A DNA stretch of 47,186 bases. Source: an archaeon (lineage in GTDB: Archaea; Thermoproteota; Thermoprotei_A; Marsarchaeales; Marsarchaeaceae). The notes under the pieces are model-generated. The model saw only the letters and a program-made list of their open reading frames with translations, was not told the DNA's origin and did not search any database. The stretch covers positions 58,329 to 105,514 of the forward strand of contig JAKAWJ010000004.1 in NCBI GenBank assembly GCA_021817005.1, in the 5' to 3' direction. Position numbers and translations under genes: made by a program. Below, piece by piece: positions 1 through 8,225 of this stretch (position 1 is its first letter; every line of letters starts with the position of its first letter).

Positions 1-38
1 GAATGTTTAACTGGTGAGCAAGTGCAGCGATCGCATTC

Positions 39-998
39 GTGATAGATCAGGACCCTGCGGTTAACTGGTTACTGGAATCTGAGGACCCTTCTATAATTTA
101 CCTTACGAGAAAGGAAATACTGGGAGAAGATGATTCAGAGCTTGCACGGATTCGCCGCAAAATACCGAGCGGACCCAAAGTGAGGGCCCTACTTTCAGGA
201 CAGCGTCCAGATGGCGGCTTCGGGGTTCATCCATATAGGAAATGGACGGGGTCGCACTGGAGGCTAGTGTCTCTGGTTCAGCTCCGCATTCCGGTGGATA
301 ACAAGCGCGCTAGGAAAGCAGCTAGGGAGGTTGCTAACTGGCTCAGCCGCGCGCTACAAAAATCTACAACGACGGTCGGGAAGTATCCCAGAAAACACGC
401 CTCCATATACGGCAATGCCCTGGGAACACTGAGCTACCTTGGCATGGCACATGACCGAAGGGTGCGCATGATAGCCGAATCTCTGATTAAGTGGCAATGG
501 CCCGATGGCGGATGGAACTGCGACCCCAATCCCGAAGTTCGGCATTCGTCCTTCTACGAAAGTCTGTCAACTTTGTGGGGACTCACAATCTACGAAAAAG
601 AAACTGGGGGTAGGCAGGTTTCGAATGCTGTGGAAAGAGCGTCTGAGCTGTTCCTGCGTCACCGTTTGTTCAGGTCGCACAGAAGCGGGAAGGTCGTGAA
701 TTTCCAGTGGCTAAAACTGCACTATCCTCTTTACTGGCACTATGATGTGCTCCAGGCTCTGAACGTGCTATCGCTGAGCCGACGCCTGAGTGACCCGAGG
801 GTGTCGGAGGCTCTGGACATTGTTGAACGCAAAAGAACGCGGGAGGGGTTCTGGATTGCGGAGGGTTTTTACTGGCACCCGGTTACAGGTGTCAGAAGCG
901 GCTCCACGGAGGTCGTCGACTGGGGCAGGAAGGGACCAAATCAGATGATAACCCTGAACGCACTGAGGGTGCTCAAGGCTTCTGGGAGATTGCGGTAG
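39..998 (+). CDS. Squalene-cyclase/prenyltransferase-like alpha-alpha toroid protein
   Basis: The 319-residue protein has the repeated tryptophan- and glycine-rich helix pairs of the terpene cyclase/prenyltransferase toroid fold: a PDGGFG motif near residue 58, a WPDGGWN motif near residue 153, and similar aromatic segments towards the C-terminus. I see no DxDD or DxxD cyclase motif, so catalysis cannot be assumed. A protein with the same architecture lies at 27177-28241, making two paralogues in one window. The only start in this frame after the upstream stop at 15-17 is GTG at 39. Archaeal members of this family are often annotated only as prenyltransferase/squalene oxidase repeat proteins. 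Substrate and pathway are unknown; the neighbours do not suggest isoprenoid synthesis. Confident as a gene, moderate for the fold. Confidence 0.75.
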   Translation: MIDQDPAVNWLLESEDPSIIYLTRKEILGEDDSELARIRRKIPSGPKVRALLSGQRPDGGFGVHPYRKWTGSHWRLVSLVQLRIPVDNKRARKAAREVANWLSRALQKSTTTVGKYPRKHASIYGNALGTLSYLGMAHDRRVRMIAESLIKWQWPDGGWNCDPNPEVRHSSFYESLSTLWGLTIYEKETGGRQVSNAVERASELFLRHRLFRSHRSGKVVNFQWLKLHYPLYWHYDVLQALNVLSLSRRLSDPRVSEALDIVERKRTREGFWIAEGFYWHPVTGVRSGSTEVVDWGRKGPNQMITLNALRVLKASGRLR

Positions 999-999
999 C

Positions 1000-1560
1000 C
1001 TAGCTGGCCCCGGCAGCCGCCCGAATTTGGCCTGCTTTCGGCTTTAGAACAAACCCGACAATGAGTAGCACAAGACCGATAATAAAGACCGCAATACCTG
1101 CGAGTGCGCCAAATATCCCAGCGGCTAGAGAAGAAAGATTTGACAGGGTGGACACGCCATAGTGCAATACAACGGTAGTCGACTGGTTGTTGGCGATACT
1201 TACAGCCGTTCCACCGCTTGCACCGCCTACCACAACCACGAAGGTCTCAACTCCATTCCTGTGCGCTGCTCCGGTCCTCTGAAAAACGCCCCCTGTCGCA
1301 CTGATCTGAAGCGGTGAACCTGAACTATCTTGGTAACCAAGTATCGCGAACTCGTTGCTGCTGACATTGGCCACAATCATCGATTGCCCCGGACTGAGCG
1401 TCGCCGTCGCGCTCAGCGTCCCAACCGCGTTAAGCTCGGTTGAGGCTGAGCTCACCAAAAGGAAGCCGCTTACGATGAAAATCACAATTCCAGCTACAAG
1501 AATGATTGCTCCGATAATGACAATGTTCTTACGCAAGCAAGTCGGCTCGGCCTGCGTCAT
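1000..1560 (-). CDS. Small membrane protein with N- and C-terminal transmembrane helices
   Basis: 186 residues. A hydrophobic segment (about residues 13-37, rich in I, V and G) follows a short charged N-terminus, and a second long hydrophobic segment (about 147-172) precedes a short basic tail. Between them is a Ser/Thr/Val-rich domain of about 105 residues that looks like a small beta domain. If both helices cross the membrane, the middle domain is extracytoplasmic. The gene is convergent with the toroid gene and the two stop codons are 1 base apart. A TTTAAT element lies about 12 nt upstream of the ATG, rather close for a leaderless start, so a start further inside (TTG at 1536) is possible. 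I do not recognise the family. Confidence 0.6.
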   Translation of the reverse strand: MTQAEPTCLRKNIVIIGAIILVAGIVIFIVSGFLLVSSASTELNAVGTLSATATLSPGQSMIVANVSSNEFAILGYQDSSGSPLQISATGGVFQRTGAAHRNGVETFVVVVGGASGGTAVSIANNQSTTVVLHYGVSTLSNLSSLAAGIFGALAGIAVFIIGLVLLIVGFVLKPKAGQIRAAAGAS

Positions 1561-2070
1561 CCCACATTAAATAGGTTACGGGTCTCTGCATTCTGGAGGC
1601 GATAGAGAACTACGGGAGCCCGGAAGTGGTCGCAACAGACTGAACGTATAACCTCCTTCAGTGCAGAAGACTTCGCATAACTGTCCAAGTCGCACAATTT
1701 CTAGCGCTAAAGATCGCTAAGGGTTCACTCAGATAGAAAGAGGAAGTGATAGCTATGACATAGTTTACAACTGAGCGCCAGGGTTGGGCCAAGGACAGCG
1801 TCAGAGCTCCCCTTATCCAAGCTGGCCGCTTGAGCCTTATTCGCAGAGTGTCGAATCAGCTAGCGCCAAGCTGCCGAATGGGCCCGACCACCCCACGTGA
1901 CAGGTTGGAAGCTTGGAATCACGCAGAGGGCCCAAATTGTCTCAAATGTACGGGCCGCAGGGCGATCAAAAGGGCGCTCTCAGGGAGCTCTCCATCCAAA
2001 CGCGGAACTCAAGGGGGCACTCCCAAGCCAGCCAATTTACCTCCACGCCATAAAGGCGCTTCTGCGTGAC
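1561..2070. other. Gap of about 510 bp without a supported gene
   Basis: Short open frames occur on the + strand, but their translations are low in hydrophobic residues and show no domain. The frame from GTG at 1897 runs into the VOC-like gene, and only the part after ATG 2071 looks like protein. No RNA gene, repeat or terminator could be recognised. Confidence 0.4.
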
Positions 2071-2555
2071 ATGAAAGACGAGCCCGCACCCTCAAAGCAT
2101 AGAACAGTCCGTGGCGAGTCTGGTGTACCCCAGAAATTTCAGCCCCCGTTAGACTGGGCCGACCCCGTTACTATTGCGGATTTTTATGCGGTGTTGAGAT
2201 TCGGGCTAGAAGATCCCGAAACCGAATTCTCTTCATGGGAGGAAGTGGTCAGGAAGAAGTGCGTTCCCAAGGCAGACTGGGGGCGAGCCAGCGAGATCAT
2301 CCAGCCGAATGATGGATTGCCAAGTATATGCTTTCAGAAGATTGACATCCCCAAGCCCAAGAAGAACCGGTTTCATATAGATATCAATACCACAGTCGGA
2401 TCGCCTTTGCCGGTATCGGGGCAAAAAAAGTGCGTTATCGCAGAGGTCAAACATCTGCCGCAAATCGGGGAGACCAAGCAGGTGAATACGAAGAAGGACT
2501 GAACCACTGGATCGTGATGATGGATGCGGGTCGCAACGAATTTTGCGTCCATTGA
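2071..2555 (+). pseudogene. VOC-superfamily (glyoxalase-like domain) protein broken by a frameshift
   Basis: From ATG 2071 the frame gives a glyoxalase-like domain of the kind seen in short VOC proteins: WADPVTIADFYAVLRFGLE, an SSWEEVV segment, then ICFQKIDIPKPKKNRFHIDI with the conserved 'xxFQxVxxPKxxKNRxHxDl' pattern. The frame then ends early at 2502 with a lysine-rich tail. The missing C-terminal part is in the next frame from about 2482: EYEEGLNHWIVMMDAG followed by RNEFCVH and a stop at 2553-2555. That is the expected end of the family (H-W-V-x-M-x-D-P-x-G-N-E-F-C-V). One indel near 2486 explains this. It is either a recent pseudogene or a sequencing error. The family includes dioxygenases and isomerases; substrate unknown. 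Confidence 0.7.
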
Positions 2556-2740
2556 GCCCGTCAATCCGTCGTATGAGTGGAGGGCCGCGGTTGACGACCG
2601 CTATCGAGTGCTCCAAGAACTACTGAGAGTAAGTATTTATTTCATGATCCCTATCTCAGGTCACAGTCTGCCAAGGAGCGAAAAGTAATGATTGTAAAGC
2701 GTACCTTACCATCTGCAATTTTTCTGCGTGATGCAAGAAT

Positions 2741-3739
2741 ATGAAGGCTCTATTTGCCGGGCATGACTTGGTCGAGAGCTTGCTCCCATTGGACGAGTGC
2801 ATATTGGTGATGAGGGACACGTTCAGCATGCTTGCTCGTGGAGAGGCAATACTTCCTTTGCGGGGCGGCCTTAGAGAGCCCGACGGAAAGGGAGTGTTGG
2901 CGTGGATGCCTGCGTATCTCGACAAAGAACGCCTGATCGGGGGAAAGTTCATAACAGTTTTTGGAGGAAATCGCAATACCCGTTTCGAGTCTCACCAAGG
3001 AGCGGTTCTTCTCTTCGAAAGTGAAAGTGGCAGACTGCTCGCGATACTCGACGCAGGAAGTATAACTGCAATCCGCACTGCCGCGTGTAGCGCCGTGGCC
3101 ACCGACTTGCTTGCAGCCGCTGACTCTTCCGACCTCGCTATTCTGGGATCCGGGACCCAGGCCTACATGCACCTGCGTTCAATGAGGGCGATACGCAATA
3201 TAAAACGCGTTCGCGTCTGGAGCAGAAACACTGAGCATGCTCGAAACTTCGCATCGAGGGCATCTCGGGAGAGCGAGATTCCGATAGAGCACGTATCCTC
3301 AGTGGCTGAGGCAGTAACCGGAGCCCACATAATATGCACGGTCACGTCATCCACGAGCCCTGTTCTTCTGGGCAGGTGGCTGACCCCGGGCGCTCACATA
3401 AACGCAGTCGGGGCATCGGTTCCCGGGTTCCGGGAACTAGATTCAGAGGCAGTCGCGAAGTCGAAGTTATACACAGATAGACGAGAGTCGCTCTTCAACG
3501 AGGCAGATGACTTTCGAATTCCTCGAAGCGAAGGCGTGATTCAGGACAGCCACCTCGTGGGCGAAATCGGGGAAGTACTCACGGGCAAAGCGCCGGCCAG
3601 ACAATCGAAGAGCGAAATTACACTGTTCAAGTCGCTTGGACTGGCGGTCGAGGACCTTGCGGCTGCTTATCGAGTCTACACAAAGGCCAAACTCAAGAAA
3701 CAAGGGGTATGGATGGAATTCAACAAAGAAAGAGTCTAG
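2741..3739 (+). CDS. Ornithine cyclodeaminase/mu-crystallin family protein
   Basis: 332 residues, the normal length for this NAD(P)-dependent family, which includes ornithine cyclodeaminase, alanine dehydrogenase of the archaeal type, and imine reductases. Visible features: the N-terminal substrate part with the GGKFITVFGGN segment (the family's active-site lysine is in this K-x-x region), LLAILDAGSITAIRTAACSA (about 106-125), the Rossmann glycine motif AILGSGTQAYMHL (about 143-155), and an SSTSPVL segment followed by GAHINAVGA, typical of the nucleotide-binding domain. It probably acts on an amino acid or cyclic imine in the cytosol. The window also holds a sarcosine-oxidase-like dehydrogenase and several peptidases, which fits amino-acid turnover. 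Family is secure; the exact substrate is not. Confidence 0.88.
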   Translation: MKALFAGHDLVESLLPLDECILVMRDTFSMLARGEAILPLRGGLREPDGKGVLAWMPAYLDKERLIGGKFITVFGGNRNTRFESHQGAVLLFESESGRLLAILDAGSITAIRTAACSAVATDLLAAADSSDLAILGSGTQAYMHLRSMRAIRNIKRVRVWSRNTEHARNFASRASRESEIPIEHVSSVAEAVTGAHIICTVTSSTSPVLLGRWLTPGAHINAVGASVPGFRELDSEAVAKSKLYTDRRESLFNEADDFRIPRSEGVIQDSHLVGEIGEVLTGKAPARQSKSEITLFKSLGLAVEDLAAAYRVYTKAKLKKQGVWMEFNKERV

Positions 3740-4188
3740 AAATTCGGATGACCACTAAGTACTGGTGTCATTTCTCACTTGCGATTATGCAAACAGCCCC
3801 GAGCGTATTCAGCCTCTGTCTTTGCAGCTTTGGCTCGGGTTAAGGTGCCGTTCCAGCGAACGGTGGATGTGGCCCACTGACTCCCAGCAGTACCTCCACA
3901 AGCACCAGAAACGATATAATTTATGTAAAACAGAAGCTTGCTGGGATGAAACGAGCGGAGCTCTACGTGTCTCGCTTTCTTCAACCATCGGGGGGTTGAT
4001 ATGCTGAGGCCCTGTCTCAAGTCTTCCCAAGGGAGCGGAACCGGCTTTCCAGAGCTGAATTTTTTGAATTAGACAGGTGATTAGAAGCGATTTCGTTGTA
4101 TGCGCCGCAGTTGAAGGTGCCTCCTAGCACGGCTCGAGCGGGGCCCGCTTGCCTCCTGGTGGTTCATGCCGGTTAATCAAAATCCAAC
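3740..4188. other. Gap of about 450 bp, nothing identified
   Basis: A TATA-like element (GATATAATTTATG, about 3914) occurs, but no convincing reading frame follows it. A + strand segment at about 3783-3885 reads like the end of a protein (AYSASVFAALARVKVPF) but has no start or domain, so it may be a gene remnant. Confidence 0.3.
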
Positions 4189-4806
4189 TTAATTTCCGCC
4201 TGCAGAATCTCCCCCAACGCTTTTCGCAGCGCGAACGGCAACCACGGGCTTTGCTCCGGCTGAAAGCATCGAACGAACTGCATTCGCGGAGTCGGTACGC
4301 TTCAGGTTCACGCCCCGAATACAGTCTGCCACGAGTCTGACTTCGAACCCCAGAGCCAATGCGTCTAGCACAGTGTTTTTCACACAGTAATCGGTTGCAA
4401 GGCCACACACGTAGACTCGCCTCACACCCAGCCTCCTCAATCTGCGCCCTAGGTCCGTACCCTGAAACCCAGAATAGGCGTCCTTGTCAGCGGAAGTTGC
4501 CTTGCTTATTACGAAGGCGTCCTTGGGTACCTCAAGCAAAGGGTGGAACTGTGCCCCCGGAGTGCCCACTACGCAGTGGGGTGGCCACGCGCCCCCATAG
4601 TTCCTGAATGAACAATGGTTAGGAGGGTGCCAATCGCGAGTGAAGAAGACCGGCTGACGTGCGCGCTCAAAGGCGCGAACGAGGAGATTGAGCGGTTGAA
4701 GCAATTCGTCCGCTCCTCTGACCGCTAGCGCTCCGCCATCGCAGAAATCTCGCTGAAAGTCAACAACTACTAACGCTAAGCGTGGCACTGTTCCGTGACT
4801 AACCAT
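4189..4806 (-). CDS. pncA: Nicotinamidase (isochorismatase superfamily)
   Basis: Hydrolyses nicotinamide to nicotinate and ammonia in the NAD salvage pathway. The catalytic triad is visible: Asp16 in LVVVDFQRDF, Lys102 in VISKAT and Cys141 in GLATDYCV. The metal-binding set Asp58, His60 and His64 is in TRDWHPPNHCSF. Length (205 aa) is typical of PncA. The GTD/GLATDYC context, with a cis-peptide region just before the cysteine, separates it from isochorismatases. A TTTATT element lies about 31 nt upstream of the ATG. The gene stands alone, opposite in direction to the downstream small ORF/peptidase pair, and the spacer between them probably holds both promoters. Confidence 0.9.
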   Translation of the reverse strand: MVSHGTVPRLALVVVDFQRDFCDGGALAVRGADELLQPLNLLVRAFERARQPVFFTRDWHPPNHCSFRNYGGAWPPHCVVGTPGAQFHPLLEVPKDAFVISKATSADKDAYSGFQGTDLGRRLRRLGVRRVYVCGLATDYCVKNTVLDALALGFEVRLVADCIRGVNLKRTDSANAVRSMLSAGAKPVVAVRAAKSVGGDSAGGN

Positions 4807-4923
4807 ATCAGGCAGACATAAATCGGCTTAGCGTCTTTATTGTTTATTCCCTATGGGGAACGCACACCACCACGCGAAGACTTAGCAAACTTTAAGGTGC
4901 TGACGCATGCTCAGGATTGATCA

Positions 4924-5082
4924 ATGTCTAACGAGAAATTCGTATCTCTGAAAGTTTTTCCGGATGCTGGGCGTAGGAGGGATGGCAGATTTTACTCAGG
5001 GGCTGGACTGTGCAAGGAGGTGAAGGCAGGTAGCTCCGGGTTTGGCAGGAACAGCGCGGTACAGAAGGTAACCCTCCAGTGA
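4924..5082 (+). CDS. Small basic protein (52 aa), coupled to the downstream peptidase
   Basis: An ATG at 4924 opens a 52-codon frame whose stop overlaps the start of the next gene as GTGA (5079-5082), the classic arrangement for translational coupling. The product is basic and glycine-rich with a VFPDAGRRRDGRF segment and one cysteine; I see no known domain. A TTTAAG element at about 4890 lies about 33 nt upstream of the ATG, so the pair could be transcribed from here. The clean frame and the 4-nt overlap argue for a real gene, but nothing in it reveals a function. Confidence 0.5.
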   Translation: MSNEKFVSLKVFPDAGRRRDGRFYSGAGLCKEVKAGSSGFGRNSAVQKVTLQ

Positions 5083-6773
5083 AACTTCCTCCTATGACGC
5101 GGCTCGAGAAAAGGGTGTTCGAGCTATATTGCGAACTGAATCCCTCTGACGCGTATGCCATGGGCCTCAGAGAATATGCCGGAAAAGTGATGATACTCAG
5201 TTCGGAGAACATCTCGAACGCGATCACTCGCATCAACGAGCTGAAAAAGCTGTGCCTACCCAGGGATACGCTAGTCCGGAAATTCCTGGATTCAATCGAA
5301 GTGTCAATGGAGTTTGACGAGCCTGGAGTTGGCGTCGCCCAAGTCACTCAGGCCATTTCAGTTCACCTGATCAAGGAGGGGCTGAAGGTAGCGCACCTTG
5401 AGCCTCTAACTCGGTCGCTAGCTGAGTCGCTCGATGCCTGGCTCAGGTTTCTCAAGGGTAGAGAGTATACAGTCGCAGTGAAAATTCTTGCACAATACCA
5501 GGCGCTCGGAGCGCTTGAAGTAATCGACATACTCGAGCGCGAGGCAAAAGAGCCAGCTCTCCTTGAAAGCGTCGGCAAATTAAGAGAAAAGGTGAACGAG
5601 TTCAAGTCCGCCTACCAAGTCCCGGGCTTTACGATTGGAGAGTTTGAGGAAGTTGAAAAAATTATGCTGGACAAAGGAGCAGACCTGGGCCGGGAGAAGT
5701 TTTATCCCCGGGCGCTCAGATCCGGATTTGATTACTCCGAATCCTGGAAGGAACTGGAAAGAAGAGCACTCGATTGGTTAGACCATGATTTACCAAAATT
5801 TCTGGTCGCTACAAGAAAACTTTCTAAGAGGCTTAACTGTGACAACGAGCCCGAAGCGGTTTACGCCCGCTTGAAAGCAAGACCTGGGGTGAGCGGGAAA
5901 CAGGCACTCGAAACAACCAAGCGTATTCGAAAAGTAATCCAGCCACTCGTCGCCGAGTCCATAGTGGGAATCAATCCGGGCTACAGAGTAAGTGTCGTCG
6001 AAACTCCTCCGTACCTCACCCCCATATTACCTACCGCGGCGGCGCAGGGATTTGACAGCCTTACCTCCAAGCCCTACCAGTTCTATTACCTCACCATAGA
6101 CCCGAAAAGGGCGCCCCCCGAAGGCTTTGCAGATCTGGTGAATACGCTAGTCCACGAGGAGTACGGCCACTGCGTGCACTTCAGCAATAGCGCCACCGCC
6201 TATGCCGCCAGAGCCACCATAACAGAAATCCTGTCTTCTCCGAATTCAGGTACATCAGCGGAAGGGCTCGCGTTCCAGAGAGAGCTCGAATTTCTAAACC
6301 TGCTTTACAGAATCGGGAAAAAGAAACAATCTGCGCTTACAGTTGCAGAGAAGAACTTCCTGCGAATGCTCGAAGACTTCGGAGGCTTTGAGCAGTTTCT
6401 GGGGGAAATAGAGTTTGCCACCTACCGCTTCCGAATCATCAGATTCTTGCGCGTAATTGGAGACACCCGCATCAATAGCGGGAAGCAGAATCTGATTGAG
6501 TTTCTAAAGTGGGCCGAGAGGAAGACCGGTCTCTCAAGGAGGACAGTGTTCTACCAGCTGTTTCCAGCACACGAAGGAATTTTCCCTGGCTACGCGACCT
6601 GCTATGCGGTAGTCGGCCAGGACATCAGATCCGTCCAGAGGGTGATACAGAATAATCCAAGGAAGCTGGTGAAATTCAATGCGTATGCAAGCTCAATGGG
6701 TTATCCACCAAGGAGCATTTACATAAATCGCCTGAGGATATTTGCGAAGAAGCTTGCACGAAGAAAAAGATAG
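5079..6773 (+). CDS. DUF885-like metallopeptidase with a variant HEXXGH zinc motif
   Basis: 564 residues. The C-terminal half matches the DUF885 peptidase layout: HEEYGH (His359, Glu360, His364), then SAEGLAFQRELEF (family 'EGWALYAE'), then FLRVIGDTRINSG (family 'RxVxDTGxH'), then PGYATCYAVVGQ (family 'PGQAxSYxxG'). In classical members the zinc motif is HExxPGHH; here one residue is missing and the pattern is HEXXGH, like that of M49 dipeptidyl peptidase III. The N-terminal ~250 residues are helical. No signal peptide, so probably cytosolic. GTG 5079 is the only start between the upstream stop (5031) and ATG 5094, and it overlaps the small ORF by 4 nt. Probable role is peptide hydrolysis; substrate unknown. 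Confidence 0.7.
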   Translation: MKLPPMTRLEKRVFELYCELNPSDAYAMGLREYAGKVMILSSENISNAITRINELKKLCLPRDTLVRKFLDSIEVSMEFDEPGVGVAQVTQAISVHLIKEGLKVAHLEPLTRSLAESLDAWLRFLKGREYTVAVKILAQYQALGALEVIDILEREAKEPALLESVGKLREKVNEFKSAYQVPGFTIGEFEEVEKIMLDKGADLGREKFYPRALRSGFDYSESWKELERRALDWLDHDLPKFLVATRKLSKRLNCDNEPEAVYARLKARPGVSGKQALETTKRIRKVIQPLVAESIVGINPGYRVSVVETPPYLTPILPTAAAQGFDSLTSKPYQFYYLTIDPKRAPPEGFADLVNTLVHEEYGHCVHFSNSATAYAARATITEILSSPNSGTSAEGLAFQRELEFLNLLYRIGKKKQSALTVAEKNFLRMLEDFGGFEQFLGEIEFATYRFRIIRFLRVIGDTRINSGKQNLIEFLKWAERKTGLSRRTVFYQLFPAHEGIFPGYATCYAVVGQDIRSVQRVIQNNPRKLVKFNAYASSMGYPPRSIYINRLRIFAKKLARRKR

Positions 6774-6835
6774 CCCAGCTTCCCATTGCAGCCGTAGATC
6801 GACAATCTGCGCCACTCTCCTCACGGGTCGCGATT

Positions 6836-6843
6836 TCTATAAC
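6836..6843 (+). promoter_or_regulatory. TATA box for the SIS gene
   Basis: TCTATAAC centred 25-26 nt upstream of the in-frame GTG at 6865. This spacing suits a leaderless archaeal transcript and decides the start codon. Confidence 0.5.
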
Positions 6844-6864
6844 TCTCTCCCTAGAGCTAGACTG

Positions 6865-7788
6865 GTGCAAGACAGAATCGGCAAACTCCTTCAGGAAACG
6901 GCTACTCAGCCAAAGGTCCTGGATGCGTTTCTAAAGACTAGAATATCAAGGGCTTCCCCTGGAGCAATATTCGTAGGCGCGGGGGACTCTTACGCTGCCG
7001 CGCTAGCTACCTCATACTTCTCGCGCGGTAGGTATCTATCATGCGACCCGTACGTTCTCGCGGCCACTCCCGAAATGGCGGAAGGGAAAGAGGTCTATTT
7101 CATTTCAGTTTCTGGGAGAACCTCCTCGAACATAACAGCCGCAAAATTAGTGCGTAGCACTGCGAAGCGCACAATAGCACTCACCGCCGACATCGAAAGC
7201 CCGCTAGCTTTGGTCACGAAGGAAACGGTCGAGCTTCCGCTGAGATATGTGCCCAAAACCCCGGGTCTACTGTCCTTCAGCACCTCACTGCTTGGGAGCC
7301 TGCTGGCTTCGGCCGAAAAGCTAACTTGTAATTTCGAGAATGTGTGGGAGGCAGCCGTCAAGGATTGCAGAGAAGTTCTGCTTCGACCGGGTGTCAACTA
7401 TTTTCTTGGCAACTCCGTAGCTTACGCTATCTGCAATTACTATGCCGCAAAAATGCAGGAAATCCTAGGCGCCAAGGCTCACTCTGTCCTTCTAGAAGAA
7501 TTCAGTCATACGCACCTACTCAGTCTGAGTAAGTCGGACTCAGTCAGCATCCTCTTATTCCTAGATCCCTTTAACATTGGGAAGAAGCTTGAAGGCGCCC
7601 TAAGGAGACAAGGTTACAAATCAAGAGTAGTAGAGCTAAAGGGCTCATCGGAGCTGGAAAAGATATTCTATGGCGTGTTCGTCTCCCAATTGAGCGTGCT
7701 GAACGCGGCCAAGCAGAGAGGGATCGTGACTCCGAGGTTTCTCACAGCGAAGCAAAAACTGCTAATAAGCGACCAAATGATTTACTGA
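6865..7788 (+). CDS. SIS-domain sugar-phosphate protein (GlmS isomerase-like, tandem SIS)
   Basis: The protein has two SIS halves. The first carries IFVGAGDSYAAALATSYF and then VYFISVSGRTSSN, the phosphosugar-binding serine motif. The second carries NYFLGNSVAYAICNYYAAK and an LLEEFSHTH segment similar to the C-terminal isomerase half of glucosamine-6-phosphate synthase. The glutaminase domain is absent, so this is an isomerase- or deaminase-like enzyme or a sugar-phosphate sensor. The frame is open from TTG 6742, overlapping the peptidase gene, but a TATA box (TCTATAAC, 6836-6843) is centred 25-26 nt before GTG 6865, so I place the start there (307 aa). It follows the peptidase in the same direction, but with its own promoter. 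Confidence 0.72.
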   Translation: MQDRIGKLLQETATQPKVLDAFLKTRISRASPGAIFVGAGDSYAAALATSYFSRGRYLSCDPYVLAATPEMAEGKEVYFISVSGRTSSNITAAKLVRSTAKRTIALTADIESPLALVTKETVELPLRYVPKTPGLLSFSTSLLGSLLASAEKLTCNFENVWEAAVKDCREVLLRPGVNYFLGNSVAYAICNYYAAKMQEILGAKAHSVLLEEFSHTHLLSLSKSDSVSILLFLDPFNIGKKLEGALRRQGYKSRVVELKGSSELEKIFYGVFVSQLSVLNAAKQRGIVTPRFLTAKQKLLISDQMIY

Positions 7789-8192
7789 AGCTGCTATGTG
7801 AGCCCTGGATTCCGCTTCGAAGTCGATGCATGCGCGCCTGCCAGGGCCACGCCACAATCTATCGCATGCCGAGCCCTCGGCGACTCTGAAGACGCACTTG
7901 AACGCGATTCCAGACTGGAATGAAACTTTTCCCTGAAATTCAAAGAATGGGCCCCACTTTGACTGGGGAGCAGGGATAGCAAGTTCGCGTCGGTCCCCCC
8001 TTTTACAAGAGCCCAGGGAACGCTTCAAACAGGCAAGTCTGAGAAAGGAGGGAATCCGATCCAACTGGACTTGTGCTCGTTTATGATCTGGGAGAGAAGA
8101 ATAGGAGCACGGAATTCAGAGTGGAAATTGGGAGCGGGTAGCGCTCATGGATTAGCAGTAGACTCTATCCAAATCACTCGTTAGACGTTTAG
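7789..8192. other. Gap of about 400 bp, nothing identified
   Basis: Frames exist on the minus strand (7762-8064), but the translation shows no domain and overlaps the end of the SIS gene. No RNA gene or repeat recognised. Confidence 0.3.
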
Positions 8193-8225
8193 GTAAGTGC
8201 TTACAACCCTAGCTCCGTCAGGGAG

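Noticed and set aside
3900-4020. C/D-box-like sRNA (GGATGAAA ... CTGA)
   Set aside because: The boxes are imperfect and the spacing is wrong. It could not be supported without expression data.
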